From: Gammaproteobacteria bacterium
GTDB taxonomy: Bacteria > Pseudomonadota > Gammaproteobacteria > Pseudomonadales > Azotimanducaceae
Direction: 5' to 3'
Assembly: GCA_009840305.1 (NCBI GenBank)
Contig: VXNY01000007.1
Coordinates: 1 to 64,000 of the forward strand
DNA: 64,000 nt
Under the pieces are notes generated by a model. It did no database searches and was not told where the DNA came from. It saw nothing but the letters and a program-made list of their open reading frames with translations. Of this stretch, positions 9,037-17,643 are shown piece after piece (position 1 is the first letter of the stretch; the number at the start of each line of letters is the position of its first letter). The translations under genes were made by a program, and so were the position numbers.

Positions 9037-9522
9037 ATGACATTCATAGGGAATGTATTTTGGTTTGTATTTGGAGGATGGGCTCTAGGGTTAGTCTATT
9101 TTCTCGGTTCTATCATCTTCTTTCCCGTGTTTTGGTACCTGTTTCCAATCTCGCGATATGCGTTTTGGCCATTTGGCAGACGGCCAATCTCGCGTGCGGC
9201 GGTGGAAAAGTACAAGAAGCTCCATCCAGAATCGTTTAGTGATGCGGGCAGCAAGCATAAAGTTGTATCTCTCACCGTTCGTCGCGTGTTGGGCATTATT
9301 TGGGCACTAACATTTGGTTGGGTTTTGGCTCTAATTTGTTTAATTAATGGCTTGATCAATTTATTACTGTGTATATTTGTCGTCACTATTCCCATATGTT
9401 TTCCAAACGCACTTGGATTGTTCAAGCTCGCAAGGGTGTCCTTCGTACCCTTTACTGTTCGAATACTCCGTAGCAAATTGGTAGAAGAGATCGAGGTCGA
9501 TATTCAAAGATCAAAGTTGTGA
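9037..9522 (+). CDS. YccF-domain inner-membrane protein
   Basis: 161 residues with two copies of the YccF (DUF307) domain. Copy 1 is around residues 3-50 (GNVFWFVFGGWALGLVYFL, then PISRYAFWPFGRR); copy 2 is around 85-135 (LGIIWALTFGWVLALICLI, then ICFPNALGLFKLA). Each copy holds two hydrophobic hairpin segments. The family is a conserved inner-membrane protein of unknown function, typically about 130-150 residues; the extra C-terminal tail here (IRSKLVEEIEVDIQ) is charged. The start ATG at 9037 follows CAGGAGCGTG. Confidence 0.85.
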   Translation: MTFIGNVFWFVFGGWALGLVYFLGSIIFFPVFWYLFPISRYAFWPFGRRPISRAAVEKYKKLHPESFSDAGSKHKVVSLTVRRVLGIIWALTFGWVLALICLINGLINLLLCIFVVTIPICFPNALGLFKLARVSFVPFTVRILRSKLVEEIEVDIQRSKL

Positions 9523-9760
9523 CGGTGGGGTGATCGTCGAGAAACCCGAACAAGCTCGAAGAATCGTCGAGGATTCGCGTGCTGGGCTTGGGGGAGTAAT
9601 CATGATTTTGCTGGCGACACGCTTCAAAAGTAACGACCGAAACATATCGAAAACCACAAGCGAAAGGACTGACACGACTCTCCCGAATAATTCAACGTCG
9701 AACATACCATGCCAATTCTCCTAAAATTCATTTTCAATTTCTTCGTCTAGGATTCCATCC

Positions 9761-10270
9761 ATAAAAAAACTTTCCTTAGTCTTCTTGCTCATCTTGGCAG
9801 TACCGGCCACGTCATAAACCATCAACAAGTGGTACCTAATGGGAGGACTGGGTAGATACACTACAACAGCGGTTGACACTCACACCATATGGCATATCGG
9901 TGCTGGAGTTCGGCTAAATCAACGATTTGGTTTCGAGCTAGACTTTTGGCCAGGAACTAGTGGCGAGTCGGCTTATGCGAACGACGACGACGTCTATTAC
10001 GTCTCATTCTCTACTACTATCAGAACACCGCATACTATTTTTCTAGGTCCTCATGTACACTTCGTGTTAAAAGGCGGAGTGTCGCAGTGGAGGTCTACAA
10101 ATCATGAGGAAGTAGGATTACCCAAGATAAAAAGAGGTGCTGTTTTCCTGGGTGGTGGGCTTGTGTTTAACGCAGAATCCAAAACTTCATTTGAGTTTTC
10201 CTCTACTCAGGTATTGGATAAGTTTGAGAAATCTGCTACGTTAAAAGCGAACCTGCGTGTTAGGTTTTAG
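9761..10270 (+). pseudogene. Decayed outer-membrane barrel gene
   Basis: Frame 2 from 9761 reads a perfect signal peptide (KKLSLVFLLILAVPATS) whose first codon is ATA instead of ATG. It is followed immediately by TAA at 9815-9817, then continues open to 10270 as a barrel body (HIGAGVRLNQRFGFELDFW ... LRVRF). The residues align with the intact protein at 46120, whose signal peptide is likewise followed by ATQ. Two lesions are inferred: loss of the start codon and a nonsense mutation, for instance CAA to TAA. The ATG at 9839 could in theory yield a 143-residue cytoplasmic fragment without export signal, which is unlikely to be useful. Confidence 0.7.
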
Positions 10271-10366
10271 TAGCTGATCGAATTCAAAAATTCTGCGATA
10301 AGCGAGTCTTAATTTTGCCTAGTGATGATCGATGATCTAGTTGTACGAGCAAAGTGGATAGTCTGA

Positions 10367-11131
10367 CTAGTACGAGAAAACCAAGGAGAGTCCGATTGAA
10401 CTCTTTCTATCGCCTGTTGTTGCCTCAAACTTGAGAGACATGACCCCGCGTCCGCGAGGACTAAGTGTTGTGTTGCCACTAAATAGAGGACTCTCAAAGT
10501 CTCTCTGAACGTACGTCGAGAACTCGGATCCCAACGAATTCATTTTCGCCCACCGTAACGCGGCCCCAATTTCGTAATTCTCGAACAAGCTATACCGAAT
10601 TCCAATCTTTCCTACCGATCCGTTTTCGTCATTGGTATGAGTAGTTCGAGTTTGTGGTCGATTCGAATCGAAAATGGAGAGCGGAGGTGCGAAAATGTCT
10701 CCGCTACCCCCACCAGTCACACTAGGACTAGATGACCTCGATGATGTGGTTTTAAACTCCGCGGAACTATTTCCCCCACCGAGCCGCAAGTATATTGAGA
10801 AGGTCTCTTTCGAATAGTGCAAGCCCAAACCCACAACGGTTTGGACAAGAGCGAGGGTGTACGCTGAGTCGTCTGACAAATTTCTAGATTGCGTGAAATC
10901 TACCCAAAAGTGAACCCCAAATTGATTGTCTTGTGACGAGTTTCGGTGCAAATTTTTGGCAACGTTAATGTCGCCAAAGAAGTTTAGATCGCCAGACAGA
11001 TACTCAGAATCTTGGTCGGAAAGAGAAATTCCCACGTCCCAATAGTTGTACGAGATATCCTCGGCGGGATATACCGCAAGTGTGCCGCACATTAAAAGAA
11101 CCGAGTACATACTTAGATGGCCTAATTTCAT
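10367..11131 (-). CDS. Outer-membrane beta-barrel protein
   Basis: 254 residues with an N-terminal signal peptide (hydrophobic residues 5-21, cleavage near YPAED). Amphipathic strands follow, with tyrosine and tryptophan girdles and a low-complexity Ser/Gly loop (SSRSSSPSVTGGGSG, about residue 130). The C-terminal segment ends SIGLSLVFSY, an aromatic barrel terminus. The family is unnamed to me. The next gene on the strand is the FxLYD-type lipoprotein 102 bp upstream, so the two may be co-transcribed with the surrounding surface-protein genes. Confidence 0.7.
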   Translation of the reverse strand: MKLGHLSMYSVLLMCGTLAVYPAEDISYNYWDVGISLSDQDSEYLSGDLNFFGDINVAKNLHRNSSQDNQFGVHFWVDFTQSRNLSDDSAYTLALVQTVVGLGLHYSKETFSIYLRLGGGNSSAEFKTTSSRSSSPSVTGGGSGDIFAPPLSIFDSNRPQTRTTHTNDENGSVGKIGIRYSLFENYEIGAALRWAKMNSLGSEFSTYVQRDFESPLFSGNTTLSPRGRGVMSLKFEATTGDRKSSIGLSLVFSY

Positions 11132-11233
11132 AACGGCATGCTATCTCTCTATTCTCCTAATCTGATTCCGCCTTAGCTTATTAAAGCATTACGAGAATCA
11201 AGACATTGGAACCACTCTTAGTGTTCCTGATAA

Positions 11234-11773
11234 CTATTCGTGATTTTCCTCGGAACCGTGTTCGCTACCACTAGATTCGCCGACTTCAGGGTGTGCGCCC
11301 CAAGTTTCAAACTCCTCTTCAAATACAAAGAGCGATACATCCATTGACTTTCCCGGCTCAAGATCGCTTGGTTCTGTCGGACCAAGTTCCGTTCCATTGG
11401 AAAGATGCACTTCAACCCTGACCTGTTTTAGTGTTTCGTCAGTAGTGTTCTCCACGGTTCCAATGAAAGCATTTGCTTCGCTATCGTAGTTCAAGACGAG
11501 GCGCGCGCCATTCCTAGTTTCGTCGTACGTATCAGTCTTCGCGTACTGCGTTCCTGATTCCTCGCCGGACTCTTCGTCTCCCATCTCTTCGCCTGAGTGC
11601 TCTCCACCTCCGGACGTCTCACTTTCGTGTTCTTCCTCATCAGACTCACCCGCGTCTACCTCCGCCGTCTCGTCCGCACTTGCATTGTCTTCTTCCGTAT
11701 TACAAGAACTCAATCCAAACACTAGGACCAAGATCAGTCCTAGTATTCCAAGGAACGAAATTTGTCTCTTCAT
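11234..11773 (-). CDS. Acidic lipoprotein with C-terminal FxLYD-like domain
   Basis: 179 residues with a lipoprotein signal ending LSSC (Cys24). A strongly acidic Glu/Gly/Ser linker spans about residues 25-80, and a C-terminal beta-domain (about 90-160) carries VENTTDETLKQVRVEVHLSNG, the pattern of FxLYD-type beta-sandwich domains. A clear ribosome site (CAAGGAGAAGAT-ATG) fixes the start. It is paralogous in its first 30 residues to the gene at 12061-12375 and in its C-domain to the decayed DNA between them. It is probably anchored to a periplasmic membrane face with the linker as tether; binding partner unknown. Confidence 0.7.
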   Translation of the reverse strand: MKRQISFLGILGLILVLVFGLSSCNTEEDNASADETAEVDAGESDEEEHESETSGGGEHSGEEMGDEESGEESGTQYAKTDTYDETRNGARLVLNYDSEANAFIGTVENTTDETLKQVRVEVHLSNGTELGPTEPSDLEPGKSMDVSLFVFEEEFETWGAHPEVGESSGSEHGSEENHE

Positions 11774-11879
11774 ATCTTCTCCTTGATCAAACTGTTAGTA
11801 AGCCGTCAGTTCAAAACCGAGCCACATCATACCAAATTTGGCGACCGAGCCCCACTGCTCTTTAGATTCTTCTCCACAT

Positions 11880-12060
11880 AGCCAAGTAAGAACGGGTAAA
11901 GTAAAAAAGAAGCGCCGAGAGTCAATTCTGACGTACCTAAGGGCAATACCGGTCGTGTTCTCCACGGTGTCACCGGGAATCCAACACACTTCAACCTCGG
12001 CAAGTAGAACGAGGCGAGTGCTAAATCGAGATTTATGCTAAGTGTTGGTCTTTTCGACTA
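11880..12060 (-). pseudogene. Remnant of a second FxLYD lipoprotein C-domain
   Basis: Directly after the stop codons of the 12061-12375 gene, the minus strand reads STRLVL, then VENTTGIALRYVRID. This aligns with RLVL...VENTTDETLKQVRVE in the intact neighbour at 11234. The frame is broken by TAA TAG at the junction. The gene at 12061 and this remnant together therefore look like a duplicated copy of 11234-11773 that lost its C-terminal domain. Confidence 0.6.
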
Positions 12061-12375
12061 TTACTCTGATTCCTCTTCGGACATGTCATCATCGGAAGTT
12101 TCTTCCATTTCATCCGCGTCCATGTCGGAGTCATCCATGTCCATGTCAGAGTCATCCATGTCGTCCATGTCCATGTCAGAGTCATCCGTGTCGTCCATGT
12201 CCATATCGGAATCGTCCATATCAGACTCTGCATTCTCCATGTTTTCTGCGTCAGCTTCTGCTTGTTCGGTTTCGTCAGCGCTTGTAGAGTCATCCTCCCT
12301 GTTACAAGAGCTGAGTCCCAACACTAAGACTAGGATCAATCCCAGCATTGCGAGGAACGTGTTGAATTTCTTCAT
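12061..12375 (-). CDS. Aspartate-rich lipoprotein, probably a truncated paralogue
   Basis: 104 residues with lipoprotein signal ending LSSC (Cys24), then an almost purely acidic tail built of DSDMDMDD repeats. The first 35 residues match the neighbour at 11234, and both genes share the same ribosome site type (AAGGAGATAAC-ATG). The folded C-terminal domain found in the neighbour is missing because TAA TAG follow directly. The product would be a lipid-anchored polyanionic tail, perhaps still able to bind cations. Whether it is functional or merely a transcribed relic cannot be told from sequence. Confidence 0.6.
   Translation of the reverse strand: MKKFNTFLAMLGLILVLVLGLSSCNREDDSTSADETEQAEADAENMENAESDMDDSDMDMDDTDDSDMDMDDMDDSDMDMDDSDMDADEMEETSDDDMSEEESE
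12107..12232 (-). repeat. Degenerate tandem repeat coding Asp/Met
   Basis: About four units of roughly 21-30 bp encode DSDMDMDD(T/M)DD variants. The GTCATCCATGTC-type units are nearly identical at the DNA level, so copy number could vary by slippage. Confidence 0.65.
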
Positions 12376-12402
12376 GTTATCTCCTTTTTCTGAAGTTAGG
12401 GG

Positions 12403-12738
12403 TTATAGTGTCCAACCAGAAACAAAACGGAAACCGAATCCGGTTATGTCTTGAGTGATTGGGTACGCAAATGATCCGTCGATCGGGAAGTTGATTTGCA
12501 ATATTCGCTGGAAACCAGGGTCTTCAAATGATTGAATGAATGCACCGAAACTTGTTCGAGAACCTGAAGTAACCGTCTCCAATTGCGTGGATACTCCCCC
12601 CGTATCGCCAGTATTCGTGGTTTGGGTTGTTTCCGAGTCTAAGTAATTGAAACCGCCAAAGATTGTGACGTCTTGGGCATTAGTTGAAAGTGAGAATGCG
12701 AGCATGCTCAATACCAAAGTTGTCGATATGAAAGGCAT
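12403..12738 (-). CDS. Short secreted protein resembling a truncated barrel
   Basis: 111 residues with a signal peptide (MPFISTTLVLSMLAFSLSTNA, cleavage before QD). A few beta-rich segments follow (TIFGGFNYLDSE near the start, GFGFRFVSGWTL at the end). It resembles the N- and C-terminal strands of the barrel proteins in this window, but is too short for a normal eight-stranded barrel. It could be an internally deleted relic or a small oligomeric protein. It ends 27 bp before the lipoprotein gene on the same strand, so the two probably share a transcript. Confidence 0.5.
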   Translation of the reverse strand: MPFISTTLVLSMLAFSLSTNAQDVTIFGGFNYLDSETTQTTNTGDTGGVSTQLETVTSGSRTSFGAFIQSFEDPGFQRILQINFPIDGSFAYPITQDITGFGFRFVSGWTL

Positions 12739-12891
12739 ACTTCAAACGCCCAATCCATGGTAAACGTATTCAAACGTAAAGTATACCTATGAGTTAGCAT
12801 GGAACAGGATTGCGAGCAATCTAAGGGACTAGTTTAAGTGAGCCAATAAAAAGTGTAACGAAGACGCACCAATCTCAATCTTTGTAGTTTA

Positions 12892-13023
12892 TTAGATCGC
12901 GTTTAATAAGGACAGTATCAAAAGAATGGTCAGAGACGCACCTCCAAGAAGCAGTGCCAACAAGGCGGCAACTAAGCCAATCTGTTCGAATTTCCTAAGT
13001 TTGTCAAACCTGTCTTTGTCCAA
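12892..13023 (-). CDS. 43-residue single-span membrane peptide
   Basis: A TTG start at 13021-13023 is preceded by AGGAA. The product has a charged amphipathic N-terminus (DKDRFDKLRKFEQ) and one long hydrophobic helix (GLVAALLALLLGGASLTILL). The next larger gene upstream (13311) has the same layout and a similar LDHLQKFSNRAALGALL segment, which supports a shared origin. Function unknown. Confidence 0.45.
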   Translation of the reverse strand: MDKDRFDKLRKFEQIGLVAALLALLLGGASLTILLILSLLNAI

Positions 13024-13310
13024 GGTTAAATTCCTGCTACTTCAAGACGTTACACGATGAGATCTAGCTTCGCAATATGTCGGTCGTTTTCAATGCGGTT
13101 TTTGAGAAAGATTGTACGAACAGCTATGATGTCGGATAGCCGGTTAAAGCTCTCGGCCGTTTCCTACGGAATCTTGTCGGCAGGCTAACATAGAGTTTGA
13201 ACAAATCCACGATCCGAACACGGGTCGAGGCTCTCGCTTGTACACTGAAAGTTCATTCTTCTGTTGTCGTTATTTCGCGATTCAGAATCGAATGATTAGC
13301 ACTACTCGCG

Positions 13311-13610
13311 CTAGATTGCGACAGTTTCATCTTGCCGCCACTTCTCCTTACTGTTCTTAACGATTCGTTTGAGCTTTCTGACAAACAGATACGAAGTACC
13401 GACTCCGAGAAAATAGCATCCCACGCCAAACCCAATTACGCCACTTGACCACCTTATAGACTCTAAATCTCCTTGCAGGCTTTCCAAATTAATGAAGAAA
13501 AGAACACAGACTACCCCGATTAAGAGTGCCCCCAATGCTGCTCGGTTGCTGAATTTCTGAAGATGATCCAATCGTCTATACAAGCCCTTCAATTCAAACT
13601 CACGATTCAA
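13311..13610 (-). CDS. Small two-span membrane protein
   Basis: 99 residues starting at TTG 13608-13610. The start is unusually well supported because AAGGAGGG lies seven bases upstream. The protein has a charged amphipathic N-terminus (YRRLDHLQKFSN), transmembrane segments at about 22-41 and 54-75, and a basic cytoplasmic tail (RKLKRIVKNSKEKWR). No family recognised. It resembles the 43-residue peptide at 12892 in its N-terminal half. Confidence 0.6.
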   Translation of the reverse strand: MNREFELKGLYRRLDHLQKFSNRAALGALLIGVVCVLFFINLESLQGDLESIRWSSGVIGFGVGCYFLGVGTSYLFVRKLKRIVKNSKEKWRQDETVAI

Positions 13611-13706
13611 TTTTGCCCTCCTTGTATGCTTGTTGATACATGAACAGTCCTGATCTAGTTGCGTCTAGGCGACCGACGAGAAGACTGGTATCCTCGTCAT
13701 ACTTTC

Positions 13707-14303
13707 TCAGCTTTTTGGAACCCAAAGAATATACCTATTTGTTCTCCTAGTGTATTCGTCGTACTCTTCCCCAAATACCCTTTCGAGGTGGGGCTCTTCA
13801 ATCTTTCGCACTTGTAGGTCAATACCTATAAACGCCAAGATGAAACTCATTGCCATGAATGTGTGTGGTACCAGAACCAGGAAACCTAGACCGACTATTA
13901 GCATGCCACAATAAATGGGATTTCGACTGTAAGAGAACATTCCGTGAGTGACTAGTTCGGTCTTTTCGGTTTCGTCAACACCGATTCGCCACGACTCTCC
14001 CATCTGATACTGCGAAACCATTGTGAGAGTAGCACCTAAACCACAAAGTGTTAGACCCACGATCTTACCGACAGTTGCGATCTCAAAGTGAGGTTTGAGT
14101 GTGCCAAGACTTTCGAGAATCACTATCGTTAAGACAGCAAGCAGAACGACAATTTGGAGATAGGTCGCTACTCTCTGTACTGGTGACGACAGTTGGGTCG
14201 ACACTCGAAGACCTGTATCCCCCGTTCGCTTCTTTTGAATTACAACCCGAAAGCCAAAAATCAATATCGCGAGCACGACATAGCAGAATAATGTAGTGTT
14301 CAT
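13707..14303 (-). CDS. Isoprenylcysteine carboxyl methyltransferase-like membrane protein
   Basis: 198 residues of the ICMT/phospholipid methyltransferase-like (PEMT) superfamily, integral membrane enzymes that transfer methyl from S-adenosylmethionine. Visible hallmarks are the SYSRNPIYCG motif (about residue 125), which binds the cofactor, and the terminal RKIEEPHLERVFGEEYDEYTR followed by RTNRYI. About five hydrophobic segments are present. In bacteria these proteins seldom have proven substrates, so the reaction is inferred by family only. The gene is monocistronic, facing away from the toxin-ATPase operon. Confidence 0.8.
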   Translation of the reverse strand: MNTTLFCYVVLAILIFGFRVVIQKKRTGDTGLRVSTQLSSPVQRVATYLQIVVLLAVLTIVILESLGTLKPHFEIATVGKIVGLTLCGLGATLTMVSQYQMGESWRIGVDETEKTELVTHGMFSYSRNPIYCGMLIVGLGFLVLVPHTFMAMSFILAFIGIDLQVRKIEEPHLERVFGEEYDEYTRRTNRYILWVPKS

Positions 14304-14683
14304 TCTTTTCCTTTACTGGGGACATGACGGTGCAAACTAGAAATGTAACCGTCTTTTCATGGGTCTCTCATTTCCAAGTGTGCAAGTCTTACTCTCCAAA
14401 CAATTTAGTTGATTCAAAGGTCAAGTTTCAAAAGAACGGCTAAGTACAACACGAAAGAGTTGCTCACGGTCGAAAATATCTTTGTCAAACCCTTGACCAA
14501 ACTCCTAATCGACTGTCCATCAAACTACGAAAACTTCTGAGAACACTTCCATCTGATCTGTGAAAACTCTAGTGGAAACCATCATATGATTGTATTATGC
14601 TATATTCTATTCATTATATTTGTGTAAAATTATCATTTGATAGGGTGTGTTGAGTATCAAGACAGACACAATGGAACAGTCTA
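14304..14683 (+). other. Intergenic region with AT-rich promoter segment
   Basis: The last 100 bp (about 14585-14645) are very AT-rich, with overlapping TATATT/TATTAT hexamers and a TTGTAT at 14590-14595. This is the likely promoter of the operon that follows and is divergent from the methyltransferase gene. No gene seen. Confidence 0.4.
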
Positions 14684-15067
14684 ATGAGCATCGACGATTC
14701 GATCCGCCAACAATTAATCATATTAGCGCGAAAACCGAAAGCCCAAGTTGTCTCGTTCACTCTGTCAAGTCCAACAGATTGGCGACCAGAAAGCGTACGC
14801 AGACCCGACGGAGAATTCAACACTCACTTCAATTCCAGCAGTGCCTGGGAATTCATCGCAACACAACTGGAGTCTGGATGTGAAGTCGAAATTGTCAATC
14901 TTCAAAAACCACCTGGTAAGAAAGCATACGTTATGACACTCGATCTGGGAAACAGTGAACGAGAGCTGTACGTCAAAGTACAACTGGGATCGGGAAAAAT
15001 TATTGGCCGAAGCTTCCATTACTCCGAACATCCAAAGAAGAGAGGAATTAATAGTGGGCACGAGTAA
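14684..15067 (+). CDS. Small toxin-like protein upstream of a YgiT/MqsA-type regulator
   Basis: 127 residues, soluble. The C-terminal half has WEFIATQLESGCEVEIVNL, then KPPGKKAYVMTLDL and ELYVKVQLGSGKIIGRSFH. From memory this pattern occurs in small proteins encoded beside YgiT-type zinc-finger antitoxins; I cannot confirm that by search. Position is the main evidence: it is first in a tight operon, overlapping the next gene by 14 bp, as toxins of MqsR/MqsA-type pairs are. RNase activity is only a guess. An upstream ATG at 14671 is out of frame. The start at 14684 has only a weak GGAA ribosome site. Confidence 0.6.
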   Translation: MSIDDSIRQQLIILARKPKAQVVSFTLSSPTDWRPESVRRPDGEFNTHFNSSSAWEFIATQLESGCEVEIVNLQKPPGKKAYVMTLDLGNSERELYVKVQLGSGKIIGRSFHYSEHPKKRGINSGHE

Positions 15068-15617
15068 ATTGACAAGAGAAACACAAACAAAACAAACTCA
15101 ACAAAGTTCATGTCCGCAATGCGAGGACAATAGAGTGACTACCTCAATTCAAGATTATGAATACGTCTACGGAACAGGAGAGTCGGAAGTTAAACTTAAA
15201 GTCAAGATTCCAGTTCATAGTTGCCTTCAATGCGAGCTGCAATATACAGATTGGGAAGCTGAGGAGATCAAACACAATGCGTTGTGTCTCCACTTTGGTG
15301 TCCTAAATCCGAACCAAATTAAGGAAATGCGCGAACGACACGGCATGTCGCGTAGCGCTTTTGCACAGTTGACAGGTCTAGGAGAAGCGTCGTTAAATCG
15401 ATGGGAAAAAGGTATCAACATTCAAAATCTAGCGCACGATCGATTCCTTCGCTTATTGAATGACCCTACCATCTTCAATCATTTGAAACGAACGGTGGCG
15501 AATGTCGAGGTGAAAAGGCAAGGAATGCCGGACAACGTCATTCCTTTCCCAAACATAAAGAATCGAGAGAAACTCGAGGCAGATCAACGTGGATTCAAGC
15601 TAAGAGCCTCTGGTTGA
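15054..15617 (+). CDS. YgiT/MqsA-type zinc-finger and helix-turn-helix protein
   Basis: 187 residues from GTG 15054. This start is chosen because AGAGGA lies at 15041-15046 and the overlap with the toxin-like gene is then short; an open frame extends to 14955 but would overlap it deeply. The N-terminal zinc ribbon has Cys20-x2-Cys23 and Cys57-x2-Cys60. The C-terminal XRE-type HTH (about residues 83-125) reads QIKEMRERHGMSRSAFAQLTG, then ASLNRWEKG. MqsA-family proteins are antitoxins and autorepressors. The tail beyond residue 140 is longer than in MqsA. It probably controls the whole operon. Confidence 0.8.
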   Translation: MGTSKLTRETQTKQTQQSSCPQCEDNRVTTSIQDYEYVYGTGESEVKLKVKIPVHSCLQCELQYTDWEAEEIKHNALCLHFGVLNPNQIKEMRERHGMSRSAFAQLTGLGEASLNRWEKGINIQNLAHDRFLRLLNDPTIFNHLKRTVANVEVKRQGMPDNVIPFPNIKNREKLEADQRGFKLRASG

Positions 15618-17470
15618 TGTATATCACGACTTTTTATTCTTTCAAAGGCGGGGTCGGTCGATCCATGGCACTAGTGAATGCGGGTATAGAACTCGCCCGA
15701 CGAAACCGACGAATTCTGTTCGTGGATTTCGACTTAGAAGCACCGGGTTTGGACACGTTCAAGGCATTGTCGCCGAACGAATCGAGCTTGGGTATTGTAG
15801 ACTTTGTCCACTCCTATTTATCGAGAGGAACTACGGACGACGTTGTCAAGTATGTGAGCAAATGTCACTTCGAAAGTAATGGGAAGGGAGAGATATGGCT
15901 TATGCCTGCGGGAGGTAAGAAAACAGACTATGCAAGCATGTTTCAGAACATTGACTGGGGAGATCTTTATGCGAACCAAGATGGATACCTTCTCATAGAA
16001 GATCTCAAGCAACAGTGGTTGAATGAAATTAAACCAGACTATGTTCTCATTGACTCACGTACCGGTCATACCGATGTCGGTGGCATTTGCACTCGACAAC
16101 TCCCTGACGCTGTAGCAATTTTCTACTTCCCAAACAAACAGAATTTGAGAGGCGTCAGCAAAGTAGTAAGTGAAATACGATCAGAAAGAGATGGTCCTAG
16201 GAAGAAAGACATTCAGTTACATTTCATAATGTCTAACGTACCGGACTTGGACGATGAACACCAGATTCTTGAGAAAGAGATTGAAGCGTTCAAGACTGAG
16301 CTTGATCTGAACGAGGACCCAATGATGGTTCACCGGTACGACAGCCTTTCATTGCTCAATCAAGAAATCTTTACGCAAAGCCGTCCAAAAAGTAGGCTGG
16401 CACGCGAATATCGAGAAATCGTAGACCAAATAATCTTCGAAAACTTGGGAGATCGTGAAGGGGCGTCAAAGTTTCTTGCGGAAATAGAGAGTAGGATGAA
16501 GCGCGAACCATGGTACGGTGAATCAGCGTTGCATGAAGTTCGAAAAAATTTCGAAGACATCGAGAAAAAGCACAGCAACGACACAGAAATCCTTTATCAG
16601 CTGGGATTGTTGTATCATCGAGAGCAAGAGTTAAGGCGAGCAATTTCCCTATATCAAAGGTCAATTGATTTAGGCTACGACGACGCCGAAATCTACTTGG
16701 ATAGAGCGCGCGCGCTTGCAGATCTTGGGGAAAAAGATGAAGCAAGCAGAGACGCTTTTCGTGCGTTGAATTGCCATGGGCTATCACCACGATTCATTAG
16801 CAGAGCGTTGAAATTGGTTGTCCGCGACGAATTTCTCGATGTGGCTAATTCCAATGCAGTGTCTTCGTTGAACGTTGAGCAAAGGGTTCGACTTATTTCG
16901 TTAATCTACTTTGAAAACGAGGCTCTGCGAAATTTAGCTCTACAGCTACTTCATCCGATCGTGGACATCAAACCACCGAAGATTTCTGACGACTGGTTGT
17001 TCAACGAGTTAGGGCTAATCTACATTTCTTCGGGAAAGTTCAAACTAGCGAGGGAATGGTTCTACAGTGTGATCGAAAAAGGAGAATACGACATCCGAAC
17101 TGCGTTCAATTTTGCAGTGGCGCATTGGGGTGAAATGGGTGAGTGTAGCGAGTCAGCGTTCAAGAAAGTTATCGACTTGCACGAATCAGAACCCGAAGAT
17201 GAAGACTTCATTGAAGATGCAAATTATCTTCAGTGTATTGCGTTGGCGTATTGGGCAAGCGGTGATCCAACCAAGGGTCTCGAATTCGCAGAACATACGG
17301 AATTTGCGATAGAAAAATATGAACGTACCTTTAGTTGTTGGCGATATCTCTATGTAAGCGACCGAGAGTTCTTGAAAGACATCAGTGAAATGAAGAAATT
17401 CATGAACGGAGATGTAAGCACAACTCCTCCTGTTTTCATAAACGAAAGCGAGATGGCTCTTGACATTTAA
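15617..17470 (+). CDS. KGGVGR-motif ParA/MinD-like ATPase with C-terminal TPR region
   Basis: 617 residues from ATG 15617, which overlaps the preceding TGA (TGATG). The deviant Walker A KGGVGRS occupies residues 10-16. FVDFDLEAPGLD (about 36-47) and DYVLIDSRTGHTD (about 140) complete a SIMIBI-class ATPase of roughly 270 residues. The second half holds helical repeats, clearest in ILYQLGLLYHREQELRRAIS and the following YLDRARALADLGEKDEA. The KGGVGR variant occurs in proteins of bacterial conflict and signalling loci, where the ATPase is fused or linked to effectors. Translational coupling to the zinc-finger protein makes a joint system likely. Confidence 0.85.
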   Translation: MYITTFYSFKGGVGRSMALVNAGIELARRNRRILFVDFDLEAPGLDTFKALSPNESSLGIVDFVHSYLSRGTTDDVVKYVSKCHFESNGKGEIWLMPAGGKKTDYASMFQNIDWGDLYANQDGYLLIEDLKQQWLNEIKPDYVLIDSRTGHTDVGGICTRQLPDAVAIFYFPNKQNLRGVSKVVSEIRSERDGPRKKDIQLHFIMSNVPDLDDEHQILEKEIEAFKTELDLNEDPMMVHRYDSLSLLNQEIFTQSRPKSRLAREYREIVDQIIFENLGDREGASKFLAEIESRMKREPWYGESALHEVRKNFEDIEKKHSNDTEILYQLGLLYHREQELRRAISLYQRSIDLGYDDAEIYLDRARALADLGEKDEASRDAFRALNCHGLSPRFISRALKLVVRDEFLDVANSNAVSSLNVEQRVRLISLIYFENEALRNLALQLLHPIVDIKPPKISDDWLFNELGLIYISSGKFKLAREWFYSVIEKGEYDIRTAFNFAVAHWGEMGECSESAFKKVIDLHESEPEDEDFIEDANYLQCIALAYWASGDPTKGLEFAEHTEFAIEKYERTFSCWRYLYVSDREFLKDISEMKKFMNGDVSTTPPVFINESEMALDI

Positions 17471-17643
17471 TAGTGTCGAAGTCTTGCTCTTACACTACCT
17501 TTTTTATTGGCTGCAAACAATGCAAGTCAATGTCTAACAGAAATCCTTCCGTCTTCAGTGTTACTTTGAGAATGACGCGGAGATGAGTTAGTTTCAAACC
17601 TAAATATTAAAATAATCTATCCGGAACCTAAGGACAACTTCAT

